Shown: positions 46,536-55,844 of the stretch, piece after piece
Position numbering within the stretch: the first letter of the stretch is position 1
Layout of the letters: every line of letters begins with the position of its first letter
NCBI RefSeq assembly: GCF_010726645.1
Contig: NZ_AP022563.1
Span: 3,100,001 to 3,164,000 of the forward strand
Source of the DNA: Mycolicibacterium duvalii
Lineage (GTDB): Bacteria; Actinomycetota; Actinomycetes; Mycobacteriales; Mycobacteriaceae
Length of the DNA: 64,000 nucleotides
Direction: 5' to 3'
Position numbers and translations under genes: made by a program
The notes under the pieces: model-generated
The model's input: the letters and a program-made list of their open reading frames with translations, nothing else
Database searches by the model: none
Told to the model about the DNA's origin: nothing

Positions 46536-47893
46536 TGGATGGTCCTGTTCTGGGCGGCCCGCTCGTAGGCGGACAGGTCGATGACGGTGGAATCGGTTGA
46601 CGGAGTGCAAGATTGGTTGACCGGAGAGCTCGAGTCGCGTTGTTGAAGTAGTTGTGCAGCAGCAGCTTTGGCGGCTGGTCCGGGTGGGATGCGTTCCTTG
46701 CGCCGGTGCGGGCGACCGGTGGTGGCGGTGGCGATGGCGGCGGAGTCGAGAGCGATGACGTGGCCGCTGTCACGCACCATGATCCCGAGCCCGTCGGCGG
46801 CCAGTCGGTGCCGAGCAACCACGATCCCGCTGACAGTGGCGATCTCGCAGAACTGCCCGCCGACGGGATGACTGACCACCACCTGGGCGGCGGCCAGTTC
46901 TGGGGGCACCGAGTAGCGGTTACCGCGGTAGGACACCAGCGCCTGCCGCGACGCGGTGCGGGTCTCGGCCACGATCACCGGATACGCCATGACCGGCGCC
47001 GGGGTCAGCGGTTCGGTCTTGGCGACCACAGCGACCGAGGAGCGGCCGTCGGCGGTGGCCCGCAGCCTGGTGTCACCGCGAACCTGGGCGAAGCGATCCA
47101 CGCTGACTTGCGCCTGCTCCACGGTGGCCTCGTCGGCCAGGGTGCGCCACCAGCGCTGCGCGGCGGTGTGATTGACCTTCTCCACTACGCCTTTGCGGTT
47201 TCCGCGCCGGGGCGGGCAGATCGCCACCGAGACCCCGTAGTGCTTGGCCACCCCGGCGAACGACGTGGTCACTCGGCCGCTGCCGGGGTCGCAGACCGTG
47301 GCCATCCGGTCGAAGCGCCACACCCGCGTGCACCCGCCCAGACCGCGGGTCACGCGGTCGAGGCCGGCGACCAAGTGCGGCTGATCCTCAGCCGGGGCCA
47401 GCGCGGCTCGCCACTTGCCGGAGTGGGCCAACGAGCCGACGAGTAAGTGTGCGGTCTTGCCCCATCCCCAGAATTCGGGCGGATTGGGTAATTCCAGCCA
47501 GTCCCATTGGGTTTCCTCACCCGGGGCGTGTGGGATCACCGCGTTCGGACGCTGGGTGGCCGTGCGGCACGCCTGGCAGACCGGACGCAGATCCCGGGCA
47601 CGGATGTTGCGGGTCAAGCTCTGATACGACAGGCCAAACCCCAACTCCTCGAGCTCGTCGAACAGAGTGCGGGCCCACAGGTGCGGGTCCTCGATCAGTC
47701 GGGCGGTGACGTAGTCGACGAACGGCTCGAACGGGTCCGGGCCACTGCGGGCCCGGACCCCCGGTTCGCCGTCACCGGCCAGATATTTGCGGATCGTCTT
47801 GCGGTCGAACCCGGTGTGGCGGGCGATCGCTGAGATCGTCAAACCACGTTTGCGTAGGGCATGTACTTCCAAGTCGTCCTCCCATGTGAGCAT
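46532..47893 (-). CDS. istA: IS21 transposase IstA
   Basis: 453 residues. An N-terminal HTH (LRKRGLTISAIARHTGFDRKTIRKYLAG) is followed by an RNase-H-like DDE core. The first Asp lies in EETQWDWLELP, the second in the middle region (WRFDRMATVCDPGSG), and the Glu in RKGVVEKVNHTAAQRWW. The C-terminal beta-barrel region holds YRGNRYSVPPEL. No frameshift is visible, so it is probably active. Confidence 0.93.
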   Translation of the reverse strand: MLTWEDDLEVHALRKRGLTISAIARHTGFDRKTIRKYLAGDGEPGVRARSGPDPFEPFVDYVTARLIEDPHLWARTLFDELEELGFGLSYQSLTRNIRARDLRPVCQACRTATQRPNAVIPHAPGEETQWDWLELPNPPEFWGWGKTAHLLVGSLAHSGKWRAALAPAEDQPHLVAGLDRVTRGLGGCTRVWRFDRMATVCDPGSGRVTTSFAGVAKHYGVSVAICPPRRGNRKGVVEKVNHTAAQRWWRTLADEATVEQAQVSVDRFAQVRGDTRLRATADGRSSVAVVAKTEPLTPAPVMAYPVIVAETRTASRQALVSYRGNRYSVPPELAAAQVVVSHPVGGQFCEIATVSGIVVARHRLAADGLGIMVRDSGHVIALDSAAIATATTGRPHRRKERIPPGPAAKAAAAQLLQQRDSSSPVNQSCTPSTDSTVIDLSAYERAAQNRTIQ

Positions 47894-48030
47894 GAGAAAG
47901 CGGGCCTCCTTCGATGGAGCAACTGGCGTCAGACACCAGCAGCTTCGAGGGAGGCCCGCCCTTCTCGGCGGAGCCACACGGGTGGGGAATTTCGATGAGC
48001 GTCAGTGGGGATTTTCAGCGAGCGCGGTCA

Positions 48031-48426
48031 GCGGCCGGGCGCACTCGTCAGCTGAGGGCGCTGCTAGACATCCCAGGGTCGTATGTTCTCAAGCTGCTTG
48101 GGTTGGTTTGGCGGTGGGGGCCCAGGCTTTGTGTCCGTCGCCCCGGGTCCCGGGCCCGAGTCCGGTCATGCCGCAGTCTTGCGTGAGCTGGAAATCATCA
48201 CAATTCCCGCAAACACCACAAGGAGAACTACAGGAACCAAAACGTAGATGACACCAATGGAATCGCTGGCATAGCCGGCAGCCAACGGCAGAGGGAAATA
48301 TCAGCGAGCGCGGTCAGCGTCGTGCGACGGACTCATTCACGGCGACCGGGCGAACCCGCACGCCCGCTGCATTGCCGGGAGCCGCACAGCCGCTTCCGCT
48401 ACATCGGTTCACGACTCTGTCGGCCT
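48031..48426. other. IS-remnant region with an IS21 end and an IS110 3' end
   Basis: No intact gene. The sequence at 48301-48316 (TCAGCGAGCGCGGTCA) is the same as the right end of the IS21 element at 48015-48030, so it is a leftover end of another copy. The stretch 48065-48083, read in reverse, matches 63077-63095 at 18 of 19 bases. That is the segment just inside the 3' end of the IS110-type remnant at 62287-63118, and nearby bases keep weak similarity, including a short frame ending KAWAPTAKPTQAA. This stretch collects fragments of past insertions. Confidence 0.6.
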
Positions 48427-48837
48427 TCAGGATCGAAACGACGTGCTCCCGTAGCAGGCGGCATTGCCCACATCAAGAGTGCTTTCGCAGATGACCTTTC
48501 CGCCAAGAGAGATTCGGACTGTCACCCAATTATTAGGCATGGCCTCTGGGCACCACGCGCGCCCGTCACACACGCGAGGCCGCCAGTCGGCGCGAACCTC
48601 TGCACCGTCGACTGACGGACTGTGAGCGTCCAGCACGGTTACGCTGGTTCGCCATGGCAGCGGCACGTCATAAAGTACTTTTCGCCCGGAGGAGTCAAAA
48701 TACTGAATTTTTGCTGCGGCGACATTGTTCGAGAGGACCTCATACGTAACGGTATCCGCTGCGCGAGCTCCAGGCGACATCACGATAGAAAATAGGCTTA
48801 CAACCGAGGTTATAACCGCAAACTTCATGTGGATCAT
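48427..48837 (-). CDS. secreted MmpS-like domain protein
   Basis: 136 residues. The signal peptide (MKFAVITSVVSLFSIVMSPGARA) is followed by VTYEVLSN, IQYFDSSG, the PLPWRTSVTV strand and WVTVRISLGGKVICE, the layout of the MmpS family's periplasmic domain. Unlike MmpS it has a cleavable signal instead of an anchored TM helix, and four Cys residues. The nearest MmpL is at 14-17 kb, so it is not an MmpS-MmpL pair. It is the last of four secreted genes downstream of the mce operon. The ATG at 48837 has GAAGGG upstream. Confidence 0.65.
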   Translation of the reverse strand: MIHMKFAVITSVVSLFSIVMSPGARAADTVTYEVLSNNVAAAKIQYFDSSGRKVLYDVPLPWRTSVTVLDAHSPSVDGAEVRADWRPRVCDGRAWCPEAMPNNWVTVRISLGGKVICESTLDVGNAACYGSTSFRS

Positions 48838-48945
48838 TGGGGCCCTTCCCGCACGTAGGATTGCCGAGCTGAACGCGAGCGGACGGGCGTCCCCATGCGC
48901 CAAGGTGGTTGAATGCCCGTCGATGTCGCGCCCATTGCAATATTG

Positions 48946-49461
48946 TTAGGCGCCGGCTAGCAAGTACACGATCAATATGTTATTAGTCGCCTCGTTTAGC
49001 CGCACGTCTATTCCTAGGTCCGTGTAAGAGCAATCGGGGATTACCGCATGGCCTTGCAGCAACGCACCCTTTATCGCATCGGCTTCGTTGGTCAGGGCAC
49101 CCTGAAGCAACACTGCCTTGTTGCCGCCGTAGCCGAGATCCTTCAGACCGGGCATTGGGTCGGTGATCGGTTGGTACGTTGAAATGTGGTCGATATAGTC
49201 GTCGGTCGACTTATTGACGATCGCGGCTGCTTTCTCGGCAATCGGGTTGTAGGTGAACGGCGGGCATGACGTTCCGGCGCGTGCAGTCACTATCGCATCC
49301 CTTACGTTGTCCACCGGATCGGCGAGAGCTGACGGCGTCACCACCATGCCACCAGAAAAAAGCAGCGCGCATGCGACTACCAACTGGAAGGGCGTCCAGC
49401 GGTTAGGCGGTATCGCCGTCGCCTCGCGGCCTAGAGGTGGAGCAGGCGATTGCCCTTTCAT
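48946..49461 (-). CDS. secreted CAP-like protein of mycobacteria
   Basis: 171 residues. A long N-region precedes a hydrophobic signal (FQLVVACALLFSGGMVVTPSALA). The mature part has DNVRDAIVTARAGTSCPPFTYNPIAEKAAAIVNKSTDDYIDH and KDLGYGGNKAVLLQGALTNEADAIKGALLQGHAVIPDCSYTDLGID. This resembles a group of small secreted CAP-like mycobacterial proteins I have seen beside mce loci; function unknown. The ribosome binding site AAAGGA supports the ATG at 49461. It lacks the His/Glu set of active CAP enzymes, as far as I can see. Confidence 0.7.
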   Translation of the reverse strand: MKGQSPAPPLGREATAIPPNRWTPFQLVVACALLFSGGMVVTPSALADPVDNVRDAIVTARAGTSCPPFTYNPIAEKAAAIVNKSTDDYIDHISTYQPITDPMPGLKDLGYGGNKAVLLQGALTNEADAIKGALLQGHAVIPDCSYTDLGIDVRLNEATNNILIVYLLAGA

Positions 49462-49575
49462 TCACAAATCCTTTCCTCAAAACCAAGAATGGACTCCGCA
49501 GGCGTGCAGAACCATTTACTTATTTCTCCCAACGCGCCGTGAAGCTAACCGGGCCACCGTCAAAGAGACATTCCG

Positions 49576-50184
49576 TCAACAAGACCCGTAGCTTAGGCAC
49601 ACACGCGTGGACCTCTCGTCGTAGGCCTTGAACCATGTCCCTGTCGCCGTCATCAAAAACTTGAACTCGCCGCGCCCGCAATAAAGGCTGCTATCCGGCC
49701 GTATAGCGCAAGTCGTCGAGTTGTAGGTTACGTAACTGCGCGGCGGCAGGGTCACATGAGCTTGTCCAGGAGGGAACTGAATGGCGGCGGTCCAGCCGTG
49801 GTGGACGGACCGATTTCCGTTGAACCACGCGATGTGATTGCTCCCCGGGGGCGCACCCGGGATATTGCCAGTGCAACCAAAGCTTCCCTTGTCCCAGATT
49901 CCGCAGTTGAGTCCAGTGGGTGACAGGAACCAGACACCGGGACGGTCAGCGAGGAAGAAACGGTCTGGCTCAAATCGGTCATACCACGCCAAAACATGCA
50001 TCAATTCTGGGAATGGATCCGGGGCATCCCCGGCCGGCTCCGCATATCCCGGGACCACGGTGCTGAACATCAATATGGTTGCCGAGGCAATGCCCGCCAA
50101 CCACCTCCAAGGGCGCGCACGGTGATGCAATCGCTCCTCCTTTGAGCAGCCCACAAGTTGCGAAAGGCAACGACGTTGGCTCAT
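49576..50184 (-). CDS. secreted protein of unknown function (mycobacterial family)
   Basis: 202 residues. A signal sequence (LAGIASATILMFSTVVPGYA) follows a charged N-region. The mature protein contains DRFFLADRPGVWFLSPTGLNCGIW, GSFGCTGNIPGAPPGSNHIAWFNG, HHGWTAAIQF and LPPRSYVTYNSTTCAI, with several conserved Cys that suggest two disulfides. I recognise the pattern as a mycobacterial secreted family of unknown function. The ATG at 50184 is preceded by GGGGAG. Confidence 0.75.
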   Translation of the reverse strand: MSQRRCLSQLVGCSKEERLHHRARPWRWLAGIASATILMFSTVVPGYAEPAGDAPDPFPELMHVLAWYDRFEPDRFFLADRPGVWFLSPTGLNCGIWDKGSFGCTGNIPGAPPGSNHIAWFNGNRSVHHGWTAAIQFPPGQAHVTLPPRSYVTYNSTTCAIRPDSSLYCGRGEFKFLMTATGTWFKAYDERSTRVCLSYGSC

Positions 50185-50381
50185 CCCACACTCCCCAAAT
50201 CCCTTTAATTCAGCTGATGAAGCCCAGCGGACCAGGCTCCGCCAGCGCGATGGCAACCGGTGGTGACCTCGCCGATCGAGGTCGAGAATCGTTCAGCGCC
50301 TGCGCTCGATGCCGTGGACTCCGCTACGGATCGAGCCGAATCGCACGCTCGCCGTCTAACCATCAGTGACCGGACGCACTC

Positions 50382-51116
50382 TTACTCGCATACGTTTGAA
50401 CGATGAATTCTGCTACCCCAACGCAACACTCTGTGCACCGATGGACCTGTGAACCAGGCGGCTTGATGACTCTTGATGCCGGCATTGACATTGGACAGGT
50501 GCTGCCACAGAAGGTAGAAACTCTCACCTTGATAGATGGGGAAGTAGACGTTACCCGCGTGGTCGGTTGACCGAGTAAGTGCTTGGGCGCGGGGGGCGAG
50601 GAAGCTCACCGATTGGTCGATATTCGTGGTGACTATGTCGACTTGCTGCTGAAGGTCGCCAATGCTGTAGTCCCAGTCGGAGCCCGAACCCATGTAGACC
50701 CCGGGTCCATTAGGTGTGATCCGGTTGAACTGCAGCCTATTGATCTGGCGCATCAGCTCGTCATATTGTGCGTTGAACCACTGACACATCTCCCGTTCGG
50801 CGTTGATGTCCGCATCGGTCACCCTATTTTTGGTTTGGTCAAAAGGAAATGGAAATTTCGGCACCCAGCCCGAAGGTGTTGGATTGATCACTGGTAATGG
50901 CACGGGAGGCCGCGCGTAATCGGACGGATCAGCTCGCGAAGCGGGCCCCACCGCGACCGACACGCCGGATAACACAATGAAAACGCATGTGAACGAGCCG
51001 ACGGCGCGACTGAGGCGGCTCTGAATCGCCTTGTCCTGCGCCGCAGAAGCCCCAACCGCCCGGCGACGACCTTGAAAGCCGCCACCTGAACCTTGCCGCC
51101 TATCTCGACCCATCAT
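50382..51116 (-). CDS. secreted protein downstream of mce operon
   Basis: 244 residues. An Arg/Gly-rich N-terminus precedes a hydrophobic segment (SRAVGSFTCVFIVLSGVSVAV, about 35-55). A Pro-rich linker (ARPPVPLPVINPTPSGWVP) leads to a helical domain (DINAEREMCQWFNAQYDELMRQINRLQF) and a C-terminal part with WDYSIGDLQQQVDIV. I do not recognise the family. It sits just after Mas in the same direction and probably belongs to the operon. Confidence 0.6.
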   Translation of the reverse strand: MMGRDRRQGSGGGFQGRRRAVGASAAQDKAIQSRLSRAVGSFTCVFIVLSGVSVAVGPASRADPSDYARPPVPLPVINPTPSGWVPKFPFPFDQTKNRVTDADINAEREMCQWFNAQYDELMRQINRLQFNRITPNGPGVYMGSGSDWDYSIGDLQQQVDIVTTNIDQSVSFLAPRAQALTRSTDHAGNVYFPIYQGESFYLLWQHLSNVNAGIKSHQAAWFTGPSVHRVLRWGSRIHRSNVCE

Positions 51117-51135
51117 GAATCACCTTTTCAGAGGT

Positions 51136-51798
51136 CTATTTTGGTGCTAGCGCGTCGCCAACTCCGCCAACATCTGTGATTTGCCAATCCTTGTTACTGT
51201 CGATTGTGACGCTATATGTCGCGGTCGACTGCAGTGGCTCCGGCGCTTGCGCAGTCTTGGTAAGGACGCTTACAAAAGCGTCGACGACATAGGCCCCGTC
51301 GGTGACTGTCCGAACCTTTGCCGCCAGTGGGTGTGCGGTGGAATTCCATTGAAGCGGTACCAAAATCTGTTCCATTGACGTGGCGGCCTCGGACAATTTG
51401 TCCTTCAGTTCAGGACTGGTGCCCGCGACAAGCCTGTCTTTCCAGGCGTTGAGGTCTTGGTAGTTCATTGCTGCCGCTTCACCGGCGTACTGCAGCGCTA
51501 TCTTCTCGGCGTGCACGTTGTTCTCGGATTGACGGGCCTCCTCGTCGAGTTGGCTTCGCGCTCCAACGTAGAGCCACGACAGCACGCCGATCGCGCCGAC
51601 AAGGACGACGATCACCACGGAGGTCACCGCGCCACGTAGAGAGACCGAGAGTTGCACTCGTCTGGACTTCTCACGCTGAGGTACGTCTTTGGCCGCCGAC
51701 GTCTCCTCAATGGTGCTTTCGCCCTCGGGCTCTGATCCGGCAGCATCTACTTGCGCCGAATTTGGCACGGCGGCGTCTCGTTCGCTATCGACCGTCAT
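51136..51798 (-). CDS. Mce-associated membrane protein (Mas)
   Basis: 220 residues. A cytosolic acidic N-terminus (1-50), one TM helix (about 57-78, AVTSVVIVVLVGAIGVLSWLY), then a periplasmic NTF2/VirB8-like domain with NYQDLNAWKDRLVAGTSPELKDKLSEA and a TYSVTIDSNKDWQITDVGG end. This is the profile of the mce-associated proteins found after mceF in mycobacterial mce operons, which help stabilise the transporter. It lies 44 bp after mceF. Confidence 0.85.
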   Translation of the reverse strand: MTVDSERDAAVPNSAQVDAAGSEPEGESTIEETSAAKDVPQREKSRRVQLSVSLRGAVTSVVIVVLVGAIGVLSWLYVGARSQLDEEARQSENNVHAEKIALQYAGEAAAMNYQDLNAWKDRLVAGTSPELKDKLSEAATSMEQILVPLQWNSTAHPLAAKVRTVTDGAYVVDAFVSVLTKTAQAPEPLQSTATYSVTIDSNKDWQITDVGGVGDALAPK

Positions 51799-51842
51799 TA
51801 GAATTCCTCAATTCGTGGTCATGGGCAGTCGTACCTGCCCAT

Positions 51843-52796
51843 TTACTTCGGGGGGACGGTTACGCGCAGGGTAATCGCGCCGTCCTCGGGTATTGTCTCC
51901 AGGATGTTGGTCAAGATCTGACTGGGGTCGAAGTTCAACAGTGCACCGGCGATAGCCCTGACGCGTGGCCGAAATGCTTCGCCCAGCACTTTGAGGTCAC
52001 CGCCGTTGGCATCCAACAGCTTCTGGATTCGGTTGATGAAGAAGCCGAATTTCTTCATACCGTCCGGGCCAATCTCGAGGGCACCCACCGAAAACCCTTG
52101 CAGGGTCTTGGAGGCATTTTGGGCGCTCTCTCGGAGATCGGGCGCCGTTGCAGCGAGCGTGGGCCCAACCCATCCAGCGTTGCGTAACAGTGTTTGAAAA
52201 TTGCTCAACAAGACCCGGCCCTGGCCGTGCATATTCGCTGCGGTGTTTCTCAGCATCTCGCTGGCGTGCGCCAAGTTGGGCAGTGCCGAGTTTGGATCCG
52301 GCAACGCTGTATCGGCCTCGCTGATGATGCGTGCGAGCGCATCGGGGTCGACCTGATTGAGTAGCCGCGTAACACTTGCCGCCAGTTCGGTTATCGATGG
52401 TGGTTGCTCCACCATCTCGGTTGAGATGTGCTGGCCGTCGCGCAACATAGGACCGTCCTGGCGCCGCGGGAACAGTCCGATATAGCTTTCACCGAGGGCG
52501 GACAGGTTATCGAGCCGCACATCGCAGTCGGCGGGGATACGGAAGCGGTCGTCGACGTAGAAGTAAATGGTGGCTCCGCCGATGGATGACGCGATATGGC
52601 TGACTTTGCCGACCGGTACGCCACGCAACAGAATATTCGAATCAACGACGATGCCATTGATATCAGCCACCGTCATGGAGAGATTAACTCGGTTATCAGG
52701 CGGCTTGAGCCGCACACCGAGCGAGCCGATGTAGCCCACCGCAAATATAATCATCACAGCAAACGCCAGAAACGACAGGAAATTTCGGCCCTTCAT
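51843..52796 (-). CDS. mceF: Mce family protein MceF
   Basis: 317 residues. An N-terminal TM helix (FLSFLAFAVMIIFAVGYIG) precedes the MCE domain (VNLSMTVADINGIVVDSNILLRGVPVGKVSHI, with ALGESYIGLFPR), then a helical coiled-coil domain. Mycobacterial MceF is usually near 500 residues; this one lacks the long Pro-rich tail. It forms part of the hexameric MCE shuttle for lipids. The ATG at 52796 overlaps the mceE stop. Confidence 0.92.
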   Translation of the reverse strand: MKGRNFLSFLAFAVMIIFAVGYIGSLGVRLKPPDNRVNLSMTVADINGIVVDSNILLRGVPVGKVSHIASSIGGATIYFYVDDRFRIPADCDVRLDNLSALGESYIGLFPRRQDGPMLRDGQHISTEMVEQPPSITELAASVTRLLNQVDPDALARIISEADTALPDPNSALPNLAHASEMLRNTAANMHGQGRVLLSNFQTLLRNAGWVGPTLAATAPDLRESAQNASKTLQGFSVGALEIGPDGMKKFGFFINRIQKLLDANGGDLKVLGEAFRPRVRAIAGALLNFDPSQILTNILETIPEDGAITLRVTVPPK

Positions 52797-53794
52797 GGTG
52801 TCCCACCCAAGATCCGTAGCACGTCATGGACGTTTCCCGAAATTTCCCGGCCGTCCGGACTCATTATCGAAGTAATATTGATCGCGGGATACTTATCCTG
52901 CGGGAGGAAAAATTCAGTCAGTAGCCGGCGCCATGCAGGCCCCTCTGCTTCGAACATTCTCTTGGATTGCTGAGTAGCGCCTGCCGCATCTCCCAATGAA
53001 TTCAGTAGGGGCACCAGCCAGAAACCACCGGCGTAGATAGTCCCGGTAGAGGGGAGGATGGTTCCCACATATGAAAATATCTCCAAGAACCGACGAAAAG
53101 CGGTCATCCCTTCCTCGGAGAACATCTCCTGCAAAACCGGGATCTTGCGATGTGCGACATCTATGGTCTCGGACACGCCGTTGAGCCACAGGTCAACGAG
53201 ATTCATGTTGTTCGACAGGTCCCCGAGGTCGGCTGCCACTTGGGAAGCCATCTTGCGGATCCCGTCCTGGCCCCCGGGCGGCTGGATTCGGTTGATACGG
53301 GCGATCGACTCTTGAACGCGTTGGATGGAACCGCTCGACACAAAATTCGCCATGTGGGCGATGGTGTCTTCGAGTTGCGGTGGAGATGTGGTCTGTGCCA
53401 GCGGGATGCGGGCACCCGGACTCAACGCGGGCGCCGGCGCCTGGTCGGTTGTCGGTCGCTCGAGAGCGACATAGATGTCGCCCAAGACCGTGTCCTGCTG
53501 CAGAACCGCTCGGATGTCAGAGGGCACCGCGACGCCTCGCTCAATAGTCGAGGTGACGTCAACCGCACTGCTGGACAGTGCCACATCCGATACGACCCCG
53601 ACGGTGGTGCCGTCCAAGACCACCTTTGCGCTGTCCGGCAAATTCAGTACGTTGGCGAATTCGATGACGATGTCGTATCCATCGCTATAGCTACTTCCCG
53701 GCGCAGGCAGCGAGCTCACGTTGAGCGAAGCACACGAGGAAACCGTAATGACGGTGGCAACGGCCGCGACCAACCGCCAATTCCGGCGGTTCAT
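52793..53794 (-). CDS. mceE: Mce lipoprotein MceE
   Basis: 333 residues. A lipoprotein signal with lipobox VSSC (about 18-21) precedes the MCE domain (YDIVIEFANVLNLPDSAKVVLDGTTVGVVSDV) and long helices. MceE is the lipid-anchored member of the hexamer, needed to hold the complex in the envelope. The ATG at 53794 overlaps the mceD stop by 4 bp. Confidence 0.92.
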   Translation of the reverse strand: MNRRNWRLVAAVATVITVSSCASLNVSSLPAPGSSYSDGYDIVIEFANVLNLPDSAKVVLDGTTVGVVSDVALSSSAVDVTSTIERGVAVPSDIRAVLQQDTVLGDIYVALERPTTDQAPAPALSPGARIPLAQTTSPPQLEDTIAHMANFVSSGSIQRVQESIARINRIQPPGGQDGIRKMASQVAADLGDLSNNMNLVDLWLNGVSETIDVAHRKIPVLQEMFSEEGMTAFRRFLEIFSYVGTILPSTGTIYAGGFWLVPLLNSLGDAAGATQQSKRMFEAEGPAWRRLLTEFFLPQDKYPAINITSIMSPDGREISGNVHDVLRILGGTP

Positions 53795-54885
53795 CGGTTC
53801 GCCTCGGTGAGTACGTACTGAAGCAGCGCAACATCAACCGCGTATGGCTGCCCGGCAACGTTCGCGCAGCTCCCCGGCGTCGAAGAATTCATGATGCCAC
53901 ACAGCGCCCACCCGTCGGGGGTTCTGATGCGATACAACGGCGGACGGTAATTGATATTGAATTCACGGTTGTTGAAATGGCCCGCCAGCGTATTGACCCA
54001 CCATGGAACCGGGTTCAGGAGACTTGCCACCCACGGCGCGTGTGCACTCAGTTTCCGCAGCGCAACCGATGTCGCATCAAGCGTGAACTGAAACTCCCCA
54101 CCGAGGTTTTCTTCTATGTCCACAACGGCTTTCACAGCTCCCATGAATCCTCCGACCATACGGTTGCCACCATCCAAGGTCACGGCGACGTCCGACATGT
54201 TCTGTTCCGCGTTCAGCAGAACTTCTTTCAGCGGCCCTCTGATCTCGCTGACTGCTGAGGTCAGTTCGGCGAGGTTGGTGATCACGGACCCGATGTCGCT
54301 GATCACCTGATCGGGACTATCGACTACAGCCGATGACGTCGTTAGGAGCTTGTTTACGCCGGCGCCATTGTTGTGCAACGCTTGATCGAGCTGACTTACG
54401 ACATCGCCGACATTCGTCGATTCAGCCGGATTGATTCCGTTGACGAAATCGGTCGCCGAACCTATCACTGCCGACACGCTTTTCGGGGTCCATGAACGGG
54501 AAAGCGGAATGCACTCGCCCGCACCGAGGTGGGATCCCGAATCAGCGTTGCCAACGAGTTCCAGCGACCGATCAGCAAGAATCGACGTCGACCGGACAAT
54601 TGCTTTGACGTCACCGGGCAACAAACGCCGTTCAGTGATACTGAAGTCGACGCGTACGTCGGTTGCACCGGGGGTGATACTGGTGACCTCACCGATCTGG
54701 TAGCCCATCTGCGTCACCGGATTGCCGACGTATAGACCGATGCTGTCGGGCAGGACCGCGCAGTATTGGGCGTTGGCCTGTTCTTCGGGCGGCCCGCCGC
54801 ACGAAGTGCCAACCGTCACCACCGCCGCCGCTGTGAGCGCGATTGCCACGACCCGGCGACGGTGAGGCGAACCTGACCCGGGCAT
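53791..54885 (-). CDS. mceD: Mce family protein MceD
   Basis: 364 residues from the ATG at 54885, which shares one base with the mceC stop (TGATG). The signal region (RRRVVAIALTAAAVVTVGTSCGG) ends in a Cys that could be a lipoylation site; the MCE domain follows (IGLYVGNPVTQMGYQIGEVTSITPG). Most MceD proteins are about 500 residues, so this is compact. A Cys-containing end (WALCGIMNSSTPGSCANV) may form a disulfide. Confidence 0.9.
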   Translation of the reverse strand: MPGSGSPHRRRVVAIALTAAAVVTVGTSCGGPPEEQANAQYCAVLPDSIGLYVGNPVTQMGYQIGEVTSITPGATDVRVDFSITERRLLPGDVKAIVRSTSILADRSLELVGNADSGSHLGAGECIPLSRSWTPKSVSAVIGSATDFVNGINPAESTNVGDVVSQLDQALHNNGAGVNKLLTTSSAVVDSPDQVISDIGSVITNLAELTSAVSEIRGPLKEVLLNAEQNMSDVAVTLDGGNRMVGGFMGAVKAVVDIEENLGGEFQFTLDATSVALRKLSAHAPWVASLLNPVPWWVNTLAGHFNNREFNINYRPPLYRIRTPDGWALCGIMNSSTPGSCANVAGQPYAVDVALLQYVLTEANR

Positions 54886-55844
54886 CAGCACGGACTTCCG
54901 GGTATTGGCATACAGAGGTCGGTAGCCAATAGCTCTGGTGCCGCCTGCTGTGCGCCCAGGATCCGTTCGATCTTCACCCGCGTCAGGTGCAGCGCCCGAA
55001 CGACTACACCGTTGCGTTCCGACCACATTCGTGATTTCTCCAACCAATCGCGAATTTTCACGAGAGCTTTGTCGCGGTGATTCTGATAAAAGATGAAGAT
55101 CGGTGAAAGACCATCCATGATGTCACCGAAACCAGCCATGGCGCGGGCGAGCCCCTTGCTGTACAACGTAAGCGACTGCTCAATGATCGAAATCTTGCGT
55201 ATCAAATCTTTGAGCTCATCTTTGTAATTGTTTACATCCTGCAGGTACTCATTGGACAGGTTGAGGATGGCGCTCACCTGCCCGCGTTGCTTCTCAATGG
55301 TGGACATTACGTTGTTGCCCGCATCGATGACCGCGGAGACCGATTCCAGGTTGGTACCGGTAAGCCCCCGCTGCACCTGGCCGAGTGATTCGTTGATGGG
55401 CTGTGGGGCGACATTGTCGGTGATCTTCGTCGCATCCGTGAGGGTGCGAATCAAACTGTAGGGCATGGTCACCCGTTCCACCGGAATAGGTTTGGTCCCC
55501 AGAGGCGTGTCACCTATTGGCGAGATGCTTACGTAATAGCCCCCCACCACGGTGAGCATGCGGACCTGCACCTGCGAACGGTCACCGACGAATGCGCTGT
55601 CGTCCACCCGTGCTTCGACCCGGACTTGGTCCGATTCCAGTGTCAGATCCTTCACCTTGCCAACGTTGATGCCGGCAATTCGTACTGAATCTCCAGGGCG
55701 GATCGCCGCCGCGTCGTCGGTATAGAAGATGACGGTCTTCTGCCCGGGCGGACTGACATAAACCATGGCGATGAGCAGCGCGATAACGGTCATGAGTGCG
55801 AGGGCGCCGGCACCCCAGACAGTCGGGTTACGTAACACTTTCAT
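54885..55844 (-). CDS. mceC: Mce family protein MceC
   Basis: 319 residues. A TM helix at 9-30 precedes the MCE domain (VIFYTDDAAAIRPGDSVRIAGINVGKVKDL, VVGGYYVSISPIG), then helices. There is no Pro-rich tail, which is unusual for MceC (often above 500 residues). The ATG at 55844 overlaps the mceB stop by 4 bp. Confidence 0.92.
   Translation of the reverse strand: MKVLRNPTVWGAGALALMTVIALLIAMVYVSPPGQKTVIFYTDDAAAIRPGDSVRIAGINVGKVKDLTLESDQVRVEARVDDSAFVGDRSQVQVRMLTVVGGYYVSISPIGDTPLGTKPIPVERVTMPYSLIRTLTDATKITDNVAPQPINESLGQVQRGLTGTNLESVSAVIDAGNNVMSTIEKQRGQVSAILNLSNEYLQDVNNYKDELKDLIRKISIIEQSLTLYSKGLARAMAGFGDIMDGLSPIFIFYQNHRDKALVKIRDWLEKSRMWSERNGVVVRALHLTRVKIERILGAQQAAPELLATDLCMPIPGSPC

Larger units (their letters stand above)
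45619..48030 (-). mobile_element. IS21-family insertion sequence, intact
   Basis: 2,412 bp. Left end TGATCGCGCTCATCGAAAGT (45619 inward); right end, read inward, TGACCGCGCTCGCTGAAAAT; 15 of 20 match. A second inner copy of the same motif exists at each end (GCTCGCCGAAATTCC and GCTCATCGAAATTCC), the multiple terminal repeats known for IS21. A 4-bp GCGG flanks both sides (45615-45618, 48031-48034). istA and istB are full length and overlap. Confidence 0.85.
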
